64,000 nt of DNA. Origin: Tatumella morbirosei. GTDB lineage: Bacteria; Pseudomonadota; Gammaproteobacteria; Enterobacterales; Enterobacteriaceae. Of the stretch, positions 1 to 10,720 are shown piece after piece. Made by a program: the position numbers and the translations under genes. The stretch lies in the NCBI RefSeq assembly GCF_000757425.2, contig NZ_JPKR02000005.1, forward strand, positions 1 to 64,000, written 5' to 3'. The notes beneath the pieces were generated by a model. The model was not told where the DNA came from and searched no databases. It worked only from the letters and a program-made list of their open reading frames with translations. The number at the start of each line of letters is the position of its first letter. The stretch's first letter is position 1.

Positions 1-25
1 AAGCGCGTTTTTGTTGCGCTGCAAA

Positions 26-478
26 TTAAGCAGCAGCAACGACATTAACCACCAGTTTAGCAACAACGTCGCTGTGAACCTGGAAATTAACTTCGTATTC
101 ACCGACAGAGCGCAGAACGCCTTCCGGTAAACGCACTTCGCTTTTAGCAACTTCAACGCCAGCCGCAGTCACTGCGTCAGCGATGTCGCGTGCGCCGATA
201 GAACCAAACAGTCTGCCACCGTCACCGGCTTTAGAATTGATGGTTACAGTACCCAGTGCATTGATTTTCTCTGCACGGGCGTTGGCAGCAGCCTGAGTTT
301 CAGCTTGTTTAGCTTCCAGCTCAGCACGACGAGCTTCGAAAAACTCGATGTTGGTTTTGGTTGCAGGGACAGCTTTACCCTGTGGAACCAGGAAGTTACG
401 AGCATAGCCCGATTTTACGTTAACCTGATCACCCAGGTTACCCAGGTTTGTTACTTTATCAAGCAGAATAACTTGCAT
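26..478 (-). CDS. rplI: 50S ribosomal protein bL9
   Basis: Ribosomal protein bL9, a 23S rRNA-binding protein near the L1 stalk. The 150-residue product has the family length and form: an N-terminal RNA-binding domain starting MQVILLDKV with the glycine-rich [16 protein letters not shown] stretch, a long charged helix around residues 45-75, and a compact C-terminal domain. It is the last gene of the rpsF-priB-rpsR-rplI operon, about 40 bp after rpsR. A GAGAGGATAAGG ribosome binding site precedes the ATG. Nothing is unusual. Confidence 0.98.
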   Translation of the reverse strand: MQVILLDKVTNLGNLGDQVNVKSGYARNFLVPQGKAVPATKTNIEFFEARRAELEAKQAETQAAANARAEKINALGTVTINSKAGDGGRLFGSIGARDIADAVTAAGVEVAKSEVRLPEGVLRSVGEYEVNFQVHSDVVAKLVVNVVAAA

Positions 479-517
479 TACCTTATCCTCTCAAAGTCGT
501 TAATGGACAGTGGCCGA

Positions 518-1070
<553 letters not shown>

Positions 1071-1073
1071 GGA

Positions 1074-1469
1074 TTACTCTTCAGAATCCTCAGCATCTGA
1101 GTCATCAGAGGTTTCGTTAGCAAAGTCTTCACGACGATCACGACGTTCTTCTTTTGCTTTAACCATTGGTGACGCTTCAGTTACCGCGTTTTTAACGCGC
1201 ATAACCATGCTACGGATAACGGCGTCGTTGAAGCGGAAGTTAGTTTCCAGCTCATCGATAACACTCTGCGGTGCTTCAACGTTCAGCAGAACGTAGTGTG
1301 CTTTATGCAGTTTGTTGATCGGGTAAGCCAGCTGACGGCGACCCCAGTCTTCCAGACGGTGGATCGTGCCTTCAGCACCGGTGATAGCACCAGTGTAACG
1401 CTCGATCATACCTGGAACCTGCTCGCTCTGGTCAGGATGGACCATAAATACGATTTCGTAATGACGCAT
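1074..1469 (-). CDS. rpsF: 30S ribosomal protein bS6
   Basis: Ribosomal protein bS6, first gene of the operon. The 131-residue product starts [19 protein letters not shown] and ends in an acidic tail ([10 protein letters not shown]), the region to which RimK adds glutamates in E. coli. A TAAGGAGCAACCG ribosome binding site precedes the ATG. The S6-S18 heterodimer is known to bind this gene's leader and repress the operon. A promoter and about 90-nt leader lie upstream. Confidence 0.98.
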   Translation of the reverse strand: MRHYEIVFMVHPDQSEQVPGMIERYTGAITGAEGTIHRLEDWGRRQLAYPINKLHKAHYVLLNVEAPQSVIDELETNFRFNDAVIRSMVMRVKNAVTEASPMVKAKEERRDRREDFANETSDDSDAEDSEE

Positions 1470-1561
1470 CGGTTGCTCCTTACGGATTATTCAGCCTCCT
1501 GTCAGGGTCAGCCGCGGCCCATGGAAGCAAGGAACGTTTTTAAGTGCGGCTGAAAAATTGA
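1470..1561 (-). promoter_or_regulatory. rpsF leader, probable S6:S18 autoregulatory element
   Basis: About 90 nt separate the predicted transcription start from the rpsF ATG. The transcript is G/C-rich and can pair, with a CCATGGGCCGCGGCTGACC segment followed by GACAGGAGGCTG. In enteric bacteria the rpsF leader folds into an element bound by the S6:S18 complex. Position and base composition fit, but the exact fold was not modelled, so this rests on location and family knowledge. Confidence 0.5.
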
Positions 1562-1567
1562 CGCGTA

Positions 1568-1596
1568 ATAATACTGGCCGGGCGGGTGAAACTCAA
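1568..1596 (-). promoter_or_regulatory. Promoter of the rpsF operon
   Basis: On the minus strand a TTGAGT -35 hexamer and a TATTAT -10 hexamer are separated by exactly 17 bp. This would start transcription near 1561, before the rpsF leader. It is the best sigma-70 match between ivy and rpsF. Confidence 0.65.
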
Positions 1597-1803
1597 GCAA
1601 ATAAATCAGTCTAACGACAGAAAACAGGTGACTGGCTGACAACAAGCGGCTGAAGCCACATCATTACAGGGCACGCAGTTCCGTTAGCCTCTCTGCAGGC
1701 CACCATAAGCAACGCCAGCAGGTGAAAAACGCGCCAACGTGCTATGATTTTCGGGTCACCCACAGCAATTCAGAAATGGCTGCTGACTAAACAGGAGTAA
1801 GTG

Positions 1804-2271
1804 ATGAATATGATATTCCGTAAAGCCTGTGCAGTCGCACTGCTCTCTGCGACTGCCCTGCCCGTTGTTGCACAACCGCTGCCAGGTCTCAGTTCCCTTA
1901 TCGATAGCCAGCAAGGTCGCCGGGCCTTTTCACAGCTGATTGCCGGACAGCATTTACCGGGCTGGATAAAGAAGGGAGGAGTCGAAACGCCGATGCAGGA
2001 AGTGACTCTCAACAATACCACTTACCAGGTTTACTACAGTTGCAAACCCCATGACTGTGCCGCAGAACGTTTTGCCCTGATCTATTCACCGGCAGACAAT
2101 AGCATGAGCGGATTATGGTCGCGTAATGATGAAAAACATAACAAAGAGCAACTGCGATGGTTAAATATCAGTGATAAATTTTCAATAGATGGTAAGACCG
2201 TACTTTATGCAGCCATTAGCGGCAGTCTGGCTAATCATCCGCATGACTTTAATTTTTCCAACCAAAACTAA
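1804..2271 (+). CDS. ivy: Inhibitor of vertebrate C-type lysozyme, Ivy family
   Basis: Periplasmic lysozyme inhibitor. The product (about 155 residues) has a Sec signal peptide (hydrophobic AVALLSATALPVVAQ, cleavage after about residue 22) and the diagnostic CKPHDC loop that plugs the lysozyme active site in E. coli Ivy. The start is set at the ATG at 1804 because AGGAG at 1793-1797 lies 6 bp before it; the GTG at 1801 is too close. In E. coli ivy is at another locus, so its place beside bsmA is a local arrangement. The inhibitor role is inferred from the motif and fold family. Confidence 0.88.
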   Translation: MNMIFRKACAVALLSATALPVVAQPLPGLSSLIDSQQGRRAFSQLIAGQHLPGWIKKGGVETPMQEVTLNNTTYQVYYSCKPHDCAAERFALIYSPADNSMSGLWSRNDEKHNKEQLRWLNISDKFSIDGKTVLYAAISGSLANHPHDFNFSNQN

Positions 2272-2375
2272 GCCCACTTTTCCGCAGTGCGGCAGCAGAT
2301 TCCTGCGGCCGCCACTGGATAACCGCAAGCCACACGGTGATTGCTGCCATTTGTTCTGCCAGGGTGAGTGATAAA

Positions 2376-2726
2376 ATGCCGCTACGTGTACTGTTCATAT
2401 TTTCTGCGCTACTGCTGAGTAGCTGTGCTCTGGTCAACCCCACGCCGGTGCCACGTCCTCCGCTAAAGCCTTATGCCCAGGAACTGAGTCTGGCCCAGAC
2501 GCTGGATTTGTGTAAAACAGCCAATGTGCACGTCACTGTCTACGGATCGCCGGATGATGCCGAACGGACAATTCATGCCATGGCTAATCAGGCCGGAGTT
2601 CGCTGGTATCGGATTATTATGGTGAGTGATACGGTAGTACCAGGCAGGTGGTATAGTGAGGCAATCTTTTACAGTACTCACCCCGCAGCCCGCAGTGCCG
2701 GGAGCACAACGGGCGGGGGCTGCTAA
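2376..2726 (+). CDS. bsmA: Biofilm/peroxide-resistance lipoprotein BsmA, DUF1471 family
   Basis: Small lipoprotein of the YhcN/BsmA (DUF1471) family; the E. coli member YjfO affects biofilm formation and peroxide tolerance. The 116-residue product starts MPLRVLFIFSALLLSSC with an LSSC lipobox. The mature part keeps the GSPDDA and VPGRWYSEAIFY segments typical of the family. The ATG at 2376 puts the lipobox at the right distance from the N-terminus; upstream in-frame codons would bury the signal. The tail ARSAGSTTGGGC extends past the usual end. It converges on rlmB with no gap. Confidence 0.8.
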   Translation: MPLRVLFIFSALLLSSCALVNPTPVPRPPLKPYAQELSLAQTLDLCKTANVHVTVYGSPDDAERTIHAMANQAGVRWYRIIMVSDTVVPGRWYSEAIFYSTHPAARSAGSTTGGGC

Positions 2727-3464
2727 TCAGGAAGTCTGGCGCTGGCGCACGGCTTCAAACAGACAAATGCCGGTGGCGACCGACACATTCAGTGACGATA
2801 CGCTGCCTGACATAGGAATACTGATCAGTTCATCGCAATGCTCGCGGGTCAGGCGGCGCATACCATCGCCTTCTGCCCCCATCACCAGTGCCATCGGCCC
2901 GGTCATTTTACTTTGATACAGGTTGTGGTCTGCTTCACCCGCAGTCCCCACAATCCAGACGTTATACTCCTGAAGCAGACGCATGGTACGCGCCAGATTG
3001 GTAACCCGAATCAATGGCACAGACTCTGCGGCGCCACTGGCTACCTTTTTGGCGGTCGCATTCAGTGAAGCGGAGCGATCTTTCGGTACTATCACAGCGT
3101 GAACTCCGGCAGCATCAGCACTCCGCAGACAAGCACCAAGGTTATGCGGGTCAGTGACGCCATCAAGAATCAGCAGGAATGGCTGTTCGATTTTTTCCAG
3201 CAGATCGGGCAGATCCCCTTCCTGGTAATGACGGCCGGGCTTCACATTGGCAATGATTCCCTGATGTACCGCCCCTTCGGCTTTGCTGTCCAACCACTGA
3301 CGCGTAGCCACCTGCACCACAATACCCTGCCCCTCCAGTGCAGTGACCAACGGCTGCAGACGACGATCATCGCGTCCTTTCAGAATAAATACTTCCTGAA
3401 AACGTTGGGGATCACGCTCCAGTAAGGCCTCGACGGCATGAATACCAAAAATAATTTCGCTCAT
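2727..3464 (-). CDS. rlmB: 23S rRNA (guanosine-2251-2'-O)-methyltransferase
   Basis: SpoU-family (SPOUT) enzyme that adds a 2'-O-methyl group to G2251 in the peptidyl-transferase P loop of 23S rRNA, using SAM. The 245-residue product has the N-terminal substrate-binding domain ([15 protein letters not shown]) and the trefoil-knot methyltransferase motifs: [18 protein letters not shown] near residue 105, [10 protein letters not shown] near 195 and [14 protein letters not shown] near 220. Its length equals E. coli RlmB. It follows rnr, as in E. coli, with a strong hairpin in the gap. Confidence 0.97.
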   Translation of the reverse strand: MSEIIFGIHAVEALLERDPQRFQEVFILKGRDDRRLQPLVTALEGQGIVVQVATRQWLDSKAEGAVHQGIIANVKPGRHYQEGDLPDLLEKIEQPFLLILDGVTDPHNLGACLRSADAAGVHAVIVPKDRSASLNATAKKVASGAAESVPLIRVTNLARTMRLLQEYNVWIVGTAGEADHNLYQSKMTGPMALVMGAEGDGMRRLTREHCDELISIPMSGSVSSLNVSVATGICLFEAVRQRQTS

Positions 3465-3496
3465 AACTCAGTTCAATGGTTGGACGTTGAATAACA

Positions 3497-3524
3497 GACA
3501 TCTGTCGGGGGAGCGACAGATGTC
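3497..3524. repeat. Perfect 11-bp inverted repeat between rnr and rlmB
   Basis: GACATCTGTCG and its exact complement are separated by a 6-base GGGGAG loop. There is no run of T on either side, so it is not a classical intrinsic terminator. It could stabilise or process the rnr-rlmB transcript. Confidence 0.7.
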
Positions 3525-3539
3525 CTGGAATAAAGGCCG

Positions 3540-3700
3540 TTAGTCAGCTTTTTTAGCCGCCGACTTTTCCTTTTTAGCTGCACGTTTCGCTTTAGTGGCA
3601 GCGGCGATTTTACGTGTTTTCTCCGAGACTTTTTTGACTTTCTTTACCGGAGCCTCAACATTACTGCTGTTTTGCGCGGTTTTCTTTTTTGTAACCGCGC
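3540..3700 (-). other. Displaced-frame C-terminal tail of RNase R
   Basis: Read in the +1 frame relative to rnr, this stretch encodes a lysine/alanine-rich tail that includes KTRKIAAATKAKRAAKK, nearly identical to the end of E. coli RNase R. The main rnr frame stops early at 3661. The two frames can be joined at the T6 run 3701-3706 (minus-strand A6) by removing one base, giving an RNase R of about 833 residues. The stretch is therefore real coding sequence that is out of frame in this assembly or strain. Confidence 0.8.
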
Positions 3701-6042
3701 TTTTTTGCCGGTTTCTTACTGTCGGTGCGGAAAGCACTGTCGGGTTCGAAGTTAGCCGCAGAACGGACTTCGCGACGACGTTTACCGGCAGCCCCGGTGG
3801 AGGACGTTTTTTTCGCTTTTTCGCGGGCGGTTTTACCGGCCCCACGGGGCTGACGCTGGCTCGAGACTAACGCAAAGTCTATCTTACGTTCATCCATATG
3901 CACGGCTTCAACCCGAACTTCGACAATATCGCCCAGCCGGTAGGTATGGGCACCGGACTCACCGATCAGCCGCTGCCCAATCGCATCAAACCGGTAGTAA
4001 TCATTATCCAGCGTCGAAACATGCACCAGACCATCGATAAACAGATCATCCAGCCGTACGAAGAAACCAAACCCGGTGACACTGGAAATGACACCGTTGA
4101 AGGTATTACCGACCTGGTCCTGCATAAAATCACATTTCAGCCAGTCAGCGACATCACGGGTCGCTTCATCAGCACGACGTTCAGTCATAGAACAGTGCTG
4201 ACCCAGTTGTAGCATCTGTTGCAGATCGTAATGGTACCCCCCGGTCGGGGTCGTATTCCCTTCAAGCTCACCGGCATTTTTCGCCAGTAAATACTTAATC
4301 GCACGGTGCAGCAGCAAATCGGGATAACGACGGATAGGTGAAGTGAAATGTGCGTAAGAAGTCAGGGCCAGGCCAAAATGGCCGCGGTTTTCCGGATCAT
4401 AAACGGCCTGCTTCATGGAACGCAGTAGCATAGTCTGAAGCATTTCGGCATCCGGCCGATCGGCAATTTTTTCGAGCAATTCTGAGTAATCCAGAGGTGC
4501 TGGCTTAGTACCGCCGGACAGGCTGAGTCCAAGTTCGCTCAGCACAGTGCGAAAACTTTTAATGCTGTCATCAGACGGACGGTCATGATCACGGAACAGT
4601 GCCGGTTCCTGATATTTTTCGACAAATTTCGCCGAGGCAATATTGGCCAGAATCATGCACTCTTCAATCAGCTTGTGCGCATCATTACGGGCTGTACGTT
4701 CGACCCGCTCAATCCTGCGCTCGGCATTAAAAATAAATTTCGCCTCTTCGGTCTCAAACGAAATGCCACCGCGTTCGGCCCGCGAAGTTTCCAGCACCTG
4801 ATACATACGATGTAATTCTTCCAGGTCCCCAACCAGGGGCGCATATTGTTCCCGCAGTTCCGGATGGCCCTGCAGAATGCTCCACACCTTGTTATAGGTC
4901 AGACGGGCATGGGAATTCATGACAGCTTCGTAGTGCTTATAGCCACTGAGTTTTCCTGAAGCAGAAATGGTCATTTCGCAGACCATACACAGGCGATCCA
5001 CCTGTGGATTCAGTGAACAAAGACCGTTAGACAGTACTTCCGGCAGCATTGGAACGACCTGCGAAGGGAAGTAGACCGAGGTTCCGCGCAGCTGAGCTTC
5101 ATTGTCCAGTTCAGTACCAGGGCGCACATAATAGCTGACATCGGCTATGGCCACCCATAACCGCCAACCACCACCACGTTTTTTCTGGCAATAGACGGCA
5201 TCATCAAAATCACGGGCATCTTCACCGTCGATGGTGACCAGAGGCAGCTTGCGCAGATCAACACGACCGGCTTTGGCTTTTTCCGGGACCTGCTCACTCA
5301 TGGCAGACATTTGCTGTTCAACAGCTTCCGGCCAACTATGAGGAATTTCATGGGTCCGCAGTGCCATATCCACAGCCAGACTGGTGCCCATGGTATCGCC
5401 AAGAATCTCGATTACCCGACCGATAGCTTTGGTACGGCGGGTCGGACGTTTCTCCAGCTCCACCACGACCACCGCCCCCATCCGGGCATTGAGGGTAAAC
5501 TCCGGTTCAATCAGAATATCGAAACTCAGACGGCTGTCATCCGGCACCACAAAACCAGCGCCGGCATCGACAAAATAACGCCCGACAATCTGGCTGTTAC
5601 GGGGTTCAAGCACCCGTACGACCCGTGCTTCACGGCGGCCTTTACGGTCAGCGCCTCCCGGCTGAGCCAGGATAACGTCGCCGTGCATACAGAATTTCAT
5701 CTGTTCGGCCGATAAATAGAGGTCGTCTTTGGAATTTTCTATCCGCAGAAAACCGTAACCATCACGGTGGCCAATAACTTTGCCACGTAACAGGTCCAGA
5801 CGCTCCGGTAAGGCATAGCACTGACGGCGGGTAAAGACCAACTGTCCGTCACGTTCCATGGCTCTCAGACGGCGACGCAGAGCTTCTGTCTGCTCTTCGC
5901 CACTGATATCCAGTTCGCGGGCCAGCTCTTCGCGGCTGGCAGGTTTTTCCCTTTTATCTAAATGGGCAAGAATAAATTCCCTGCTAGGGATCGGATTTTC
6001 ATATTTCTCCGCTTCCCGTTGCTGAAAAGGATCTTTTGACAT
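3661..6042 (-). CDS. rnr: Exoribonuclease R (C-terminal tail frameshifted)
   Basis: 3'-to-5' processive exoribonuclease of the RNB family that degrades structured RNA and helps tmRNA-linked decay. Domains in order are an N-terminal winged helix (about 20-85), cold-shock domains, the RNB catalytic domain with [16 protein letters not shown] (metal-binding aspartates), RGGISFE and [14 protein letters not shown], and an S1 domain ([19 protein letters not shown]). The start at 6042 matches the E. coli start MSxDPFQ and has an AGGAGG site; an upstream ATG at 6060 overlaps the nsrR stop. The main frame ends after 793 residues in a non-conserved [12 protein letters not shown], while the conserved lysine-rich tail lies in another frame down to 3540. 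Confidence 0.93.
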   Translation of the reverse strand: MSKDPFQQREAEKYENPIPSREFILAHLDKREKPASREELARELDISGEEQTEALRRRLRAMERDGQLVFTRRQCYALPERLDLLRGKVIGHRDGYGFLRIENSKDDLYLSAEQMKFCMHGDVILAQPGGADRKGRREARVVRVLEPRNSQIVGRYFVDAGAGFVVPDDSRLSFDILIEPEFTLNARMGAVVVVELEKRPTRRTKAIGRVIEILGDTMGTSLAVDMALRTHEIPHSWPEAVEQQMSAMSEQVPEKAKAGRVDLRKLPLVTIDGEDARDFDDAVYCQKKRGGGWRLWVAIADVSYYVRPGTELDNEAQLRGTSVYFPSQVVPMLPEVLSNGLCSLNPQVDRLCMVCEMTISASGKLSGYKHYEAVMNSHARLTYNKVWSILQGHPELREQYAPLVGDLEELHRMYQVLETSRAERGGISFETEEAKFIFNAERRIERVERTARNDAHKLIEECMILANIASAKFVEKYQEPALFRDHDRPSDDSIKSFRTVLSELGLSLSGGTKPAPLDYSELLEKIADRPDAEMLQTMLLRSMKQAVYDPENRGHFGLALTSYAHFTSPIRRYPDLLLHRAIKYLLAKNAGELEGNTTPTGGYHYDLQQMLQLGQHCSMTERRADEATRDVADWLKCDFMQDQVGNTFNGVISSVTGFGFFVRLDDLFIDGLVHVSTLDNDYYRFDAIGQRLIGESGAHTYRLGDIVEVRVEAVHMDERKIDFALVSSQRQPRGAGKTAREKAKKTSSTGAAGKRRREVRSAANFEPDSAFRTDSKKPAKKRGYKKENRAKQQ

Positions 6043-6056
6043 AGGTTCCTCCAATG

Positions 6057-6500
6057 TCATGAATGTGTATTTACCACAGCGGCATCCGTGATAAGAATCT
6101 TATATAAATTGTCGTTATTTCGAACGATATCCGCCAGCGTATAGTTATCCAGTTCGCTCAGAAATTGTTCCATTGCACTATTTAACGCTGCTTTCAGGCG
6201 GCAAGCCGGGGTAATAGCACACTCCTCACAATTCACCAGTTGCAAAGGTTCCAGTTTCCGCACCACATCACCAAGATTAATCGCCTCTGCTGGCATTCCA
6301 AGGCGGATCCCACCATTTTTGCCCCTGCTGGCACGGACAAAGCCTTCACGACTTAACTGATTAATAATTTTAACCATATGGTGCCGCGAAACACCATAGA
6401 CATCCGTCACCTCAGTGATACTGGTCATCCGGTGTTCCGGTAACGCCGCCATAAAGATGAGTGCCCGTAGGCCATAATCTGTAAAGCTGGTGAGCTGCAC
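6057..6500 (-). CDS. nsrR: HTH-type transcriptional repressor NsrR
   Basis: Rrf2-family iron-sulfur repressor that senses nitric oxide and controls NO-detoxification genes. A GTG start at 6500 is chosen because it gives the family N-terminus [17 protein letters not shown] and has a GAGGA site; an upstream extension lacks homology. The winged helix includes [22 protein letters not shown]. The three cluster cysteines are at 91, 94 and 100, where E. coli NsrR has 91, 96 and 102, so the first loop is two residues shorter. The product (147 residues) is slightly longer than E. coli's. It lies just upstream of rnr, as in E. coli. Confidence 0.93.
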   Translation of the reverse strand: MQLTSFTDYGLRALIFMAALPEHRMTSITEVTDVYGVSRHHMVKIINQLSREGFVRASRGKNGGIRLGMPAEAINLGDVVRKLEPLQLVNCEECAITPACRLKAALNSAMEQFLSELDNYTLADIVRNNDNLYKILITDAAVVNTHS

Positions 6501-6653
6501 TGTTTCCTCGTCGTTTCTGCCGGACAAAAACTGTGTAGTGATTAAGAAAAAACCTCTGTCTACTGATAATAAACCAGAGCGCGGGGTTACGGAGAATTAT
6601 TTAAAAAACCAGAGAACCAGGTCAGCAAACGGGGAGAAAAGGAAAATGCTGGC

Positions 6654-6684
6654 AGGAAAGACAAAGGCCGGAAATATTCCGGCC
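6654..6684 (-). terminator. Probable terminator of purA
   Basis: On the minus strand, 11 bp past the purA stop, GGCCGGAA pairs with TTCCGGCC around a 3-base loop, followed by TTTGTCTTT. The stem is perfect and the U tract is interrupted. Confidence 0.7.
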
Positions 6685-6693
6685 TGAGTATGA

Positions 6694-8025
<1,332 letters not shown>

Positions 8026-8140
8026 CTACCATCTGAAAACCGCTCTTTCAGCATTTTTAGCATACGATTGCGCACTTTTTTTGCCCGGTTTTTGCCCGGC
8101 AGCACAAAACTCAGTCAGGCCGGTCTGTTTCGAAAAAAGT

Positions 8141-8329
8141 TTACCGGGTCACCATGTAATAAATAACAATACCCGCGACCACCAGACCGCCGCCAAACCG
8201 TCGCAGCATGGTGTCCGGGAGTTTAGTCATAGCCGCGATAAATTTTCGCCATGCCCCGGGATAGAGCATCGGCCCCAGGCCTTCCAGCACTAATACCAGT
8301 GCTAACGCCATCCAGACTGTTGTATTCAT
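8141..8329 (-). CDS. yjeT: Small inner-membrane protein YjeT (DUF2065)
   Basis: A 62-residue DUF2065 protein of unknown function. It has two predicted membrane helices: residues 5-24 (VWMALALVLVLEGLGPMLYP) and 45-60 (RFGGGLVVAGIVIYYM), joined by a basic loop (AWRKFIAAMTKLPDTMLRRF). It lies downstream of hflC, as in E. coli, but an intrinsic terminator at 8344-8367 sits between them, so it is probably transcribed only by read-through or from a promoter of its own. Confidence 0.85.
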   Translation of the reverse strand: MNTTVWMALALVLVLEGLGPMLYPGAWRKFIAAMTKLPDTMLRRFGGGLVVAGIVIYYMVTR

Positions 8330-8343
8330 TCCTGATATTCCAT

Positions 8344-8367
8344 AAAAAAGGCCGACTAACGCCGGCC
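8344..8367 (-). terminator. Intrinsic terminator after hflC
   Basis: On the minus strand GGCCG pairs with CGGCC around an 8-base loop and is followed directly by six Ts. It would end the hfq-hflX-hflK-hflC transcript. Confidence 0.75.
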
Positions 8368-8386
8368 TGCCATGATTAATCGCTGA

Positions 8387-9391
8387 TTAATGTGCCGCTG
8401 CCGCCGGTGGTTTCATAAAGCGCAGGAAATCGTTATCAGGGCTCATAACCATCACGTCCTGATTCCCTTTAAAGCTGTTTTCATACGCAGTCAGACTTCT
8501 GACAAAAGAATAGAAATCCGGATCTTTGCCAAAGGCATCGGCAAACAGTTTCGCTGCCTGAGCATCACCTTCACCGCGAATAATCAGTGCCTGACGTTGT
8601 GCTTCTGCCAGAGTCGTGGTGACCTGGTAGTCCGCCTGAGCACGCAGTTTTTCCGCTTCTTCCTGACCTTGTGAACGCTGACTACGGGCGACCGATTCAC
8701 GCTCTGCACGCATACGGTTGTAGATAGCGTCCGACACTTCCGCCGGCAGATTGATCTGTTTAATCCGCACATCGACTACATCGATTCCCAGAGCGGCCAT
8801 ACTGTTAGGGTTTACGGCAGCCACTTTTCCCTGAGTCTCCTGCTCTACCCTTGCCGCTGCACTGGCTATCGCATCATCAGCCGCCGGAGTCTGCACGTCA
8901 TCATCATTACCAGCGCTGCCGGTGTTAAGTGCATCGCGCACATCCGTGGTCAGCCGCCCGCGGGAATCAGTGACGATATCCCGCACATCCAACCGGCCAA
9001 TCTCGGAGCGCAGACGGTCACTGAACTTACGTTTCAGCAGCAACTCGGCCTGGGAGATATCACCGCCACCGGTCGCCAGATAGTAACGACTGAAATCGCT
9101 AATCCGCCACTTAATGTAGGAATCGACAATCAGGTCTTTTTTCTCTTTCGTCACAAACCGGTCGGCCTGGTTATCCATGGTCTGAATCCGGGCATCCAGT
9201 GTCTTAACCGTCTCAAAGAAAGGCATTTTAAAATGCAGTCCCGGGGTATAGACCAGTGGTTTATTTTCGTTGTCCCGCAGTACCTTACCAAAGCGCACCA
9301 CAATACCGCGTTGCCCTTCCGGGACCACAAACATAGAGGTGAATAACAACACCAGCACGACAACGATCGCTACAATTACAGAATTACGCAT
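8387..9391 (-). CDS. hflC: FtsH protease regulator HflC
   Basis: SPFH/stomatin-type protein that forms with HflK the large periplasmic cage around the membrane protease FtsH and modulates its action on membrane proteins. The 334-residue product has one N-terminal membrane anchor (VIVAIVVVLVLLFTSMFVV), then the SPFH domain (QRGIVVRFGKVLRDNE), an alanine-rich coiled coil (RAQADYQVTTTLAEAQRQA) and a short C-terminal part. Its ATG overlaps the hflK stop by one base (TAATG), so the partners are translationally coupled. Confidence 0.97.
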   Translation of the reverse strand: MRNSVIVAIVVVLVLLFTSMFVVPEGQRGIVVRFGKVLRDNENKPLVYTPGLHFKMPFFETVKTLDARIQTMDNQADRFVTKEKKDLIVDSYIKWRISDFSRYYLATGGGDISQAELLLKRKFSDRLRSEIGRLDVRDIVTDSRGRLTTDVRDALNTGSAGNDDDVQTPAADDAIASAAARVEQETQGKVAAVNPNSMAALGIDVVDVRIKQINLPAEVSDAIYNRMRAERESVARSQRSQGQEEAEKLRAQADYQVTTTLAEAQRQALIIRGEGDAQAAKLFADAFGKDPDFYSFVRSLTAYENSFKGNQDVMVMSPDNDFLRFMKPPAAAAH

Positions 9392-10629
9392 TACTCATCT
9401 CCTCCATCACGCTGGCCATCATTGCGAAGCGCATTTGCTCTGCGCTGGTCCAGGACACTTTCCGGTGAATAACCAGAACTGCTCTGGCGCATGCTGACAT
9501 CAGAAGATGTGTAAGATGAGGGCTTCAACGGGGTCACCGGCGTCGCGGTCTTACCCGATGTCGCGGCCGCTGCGGCGCCACCTTTCAGCAACTGGTCGAG
9601 TGGCAATACCATCAGGTTATTGCTTTTATCACTCACGATGACCTTACGGGTATGCGACATCACCCGTTCCATCGTGTCCAGATACAGACGCTCTTTAGTA
9701 ATCTGCGGAGCAGCTTTGTATTCCGGTAAAATTTCGGCAAAGCGGGCAACTTCCCCCTGTGCTTCCAGCACTGTCCGTTCTTTATACGCCCTGGCTTCTT
9801 CCAGAATACGCTGCGCCTGGCCGTTGGCTCTTGGCTGAACTTCGTTGGCGTAAGCTTCGGCTTCGCGGACATACTGTTCACGGTTTTCACGCGCCGCAAT
9901 AGCATCATCAAAAGCGGCTTTAACTTCTTCTGGCGGACGAGCCGCCTGGAAGTTCACATCCAGTACGCTAATCCCCATATTGTAAGGACGAATTGTCTCC
10001 TCGATCTCTCGCTGAGTTTCACTGCGCACGACAGTCCGCCCTTCCGTCAGTACCCTGTCCATGGTCGAGCGGCCAATCACCCCACGTAATGCACTGTCAG
10101 TCGCCTGACGCAGGCTGTCGTCTGCATCGGTGACAGAATACAAATAACGTTCAGGATCAGTGACACGGTACTGGACGTTCATTTCCACGCGCACGACGTT
10201 TTCATCCGAAGTCAGCATCACCCCGGAAGTGGCCAGTTCACGCACGGCTTCCACATTCACCGCACGGACCTTATCGATAAAGGTTGGCTTCCAGTTCAAC
10301 CCTGGCTCCACCAGGTGACTGTACTGACCAAAACGGGTAACAACCCCCCGCTCTGCTTCACCGATAGTGTAAAAACCACTGGCGGCCCAGACCACCACCG
10401 CAACGGCCACCACAACTGCGGCAATTTTTCCGCCGTGCTGACCCTGTCCGTCAGATTTTCCGCCACCGAATCTGCCCAGCTTACTGCTGAGCTTGCGGAA
10501 AATATCATCCAAATCAGGAGGTCCCTGATCGCGACCCCCACGATTATCCCCGGAATTGCCGCCTTTATTATTGCTGCTTCCCCAGGGGTCGCGGTCCTGT
10601 CCGTTATTACCGGGCTGATTCCACGCCAT
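9391..10629 (-). CDS. hflK: FtsH protease regulator HflK
   Basis: Partner of HflC in the membrane complex that regulates FtsH. The 412-residue product has a glycine/asparagine-rich cytoplasmic N-terminus (MAWNQPGNNGQDRDPWGSS), a membrane anchor near residues 70-88 (IAAVVVAVAVVVWAASGFYTI), the SPFH domain (ERGVVTRFGQYSHLVEPGLNW), a coiled coil, and a low-complexity C-terminal tail rich in Ser and Thr. Length and N-terminal composition match the enteric family. It lies about 90 bp after hflX. Confidence 0.97.
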   Translation of the reverse strand: MAWNQPGNNGQDRDPWGSSNNKGGNSGDNRGGRDQGPPDLDDIFRKLSSKLGRFGGGKSDGQGQHGGKIAAVVVAVAVVVWAASGFYTIGEAERGVVTRFGQYSHLVEPGLNWKPTFIDKVRAVNVEAVRELATSGVMLTSDENVVRVEMNVQYRVTDPERYLYSVTDADDSLRQATDSALRGVIGRSTMDRVLTEGRTVVRSETQREIEETIRPYNMGISVLDVNFQAARPPEEVKAAFDDAIAARENREQYVREAEAYANEVQPRANGQAQRILEEARAYKERTVLEAQGEVARFAEILPEYKAAPQITKERLYLDTMERVMSHTRKVIVSDKSNNLMVLPLDQLLKGGAAAAATSGKTATPVTPLKPSSYTSSDVSMRQSSSGYSPESVLDQRRANALRNDGQRDGGDE

Positions 10630-10720
10630 GCTTATACTCCATTTATAGTAGTGCGGTGATAATTTAACGTATGTGCGGTGGTATCTGATGCTGCGATACG
10701 AGTTAAGGTATTAATAAAAA

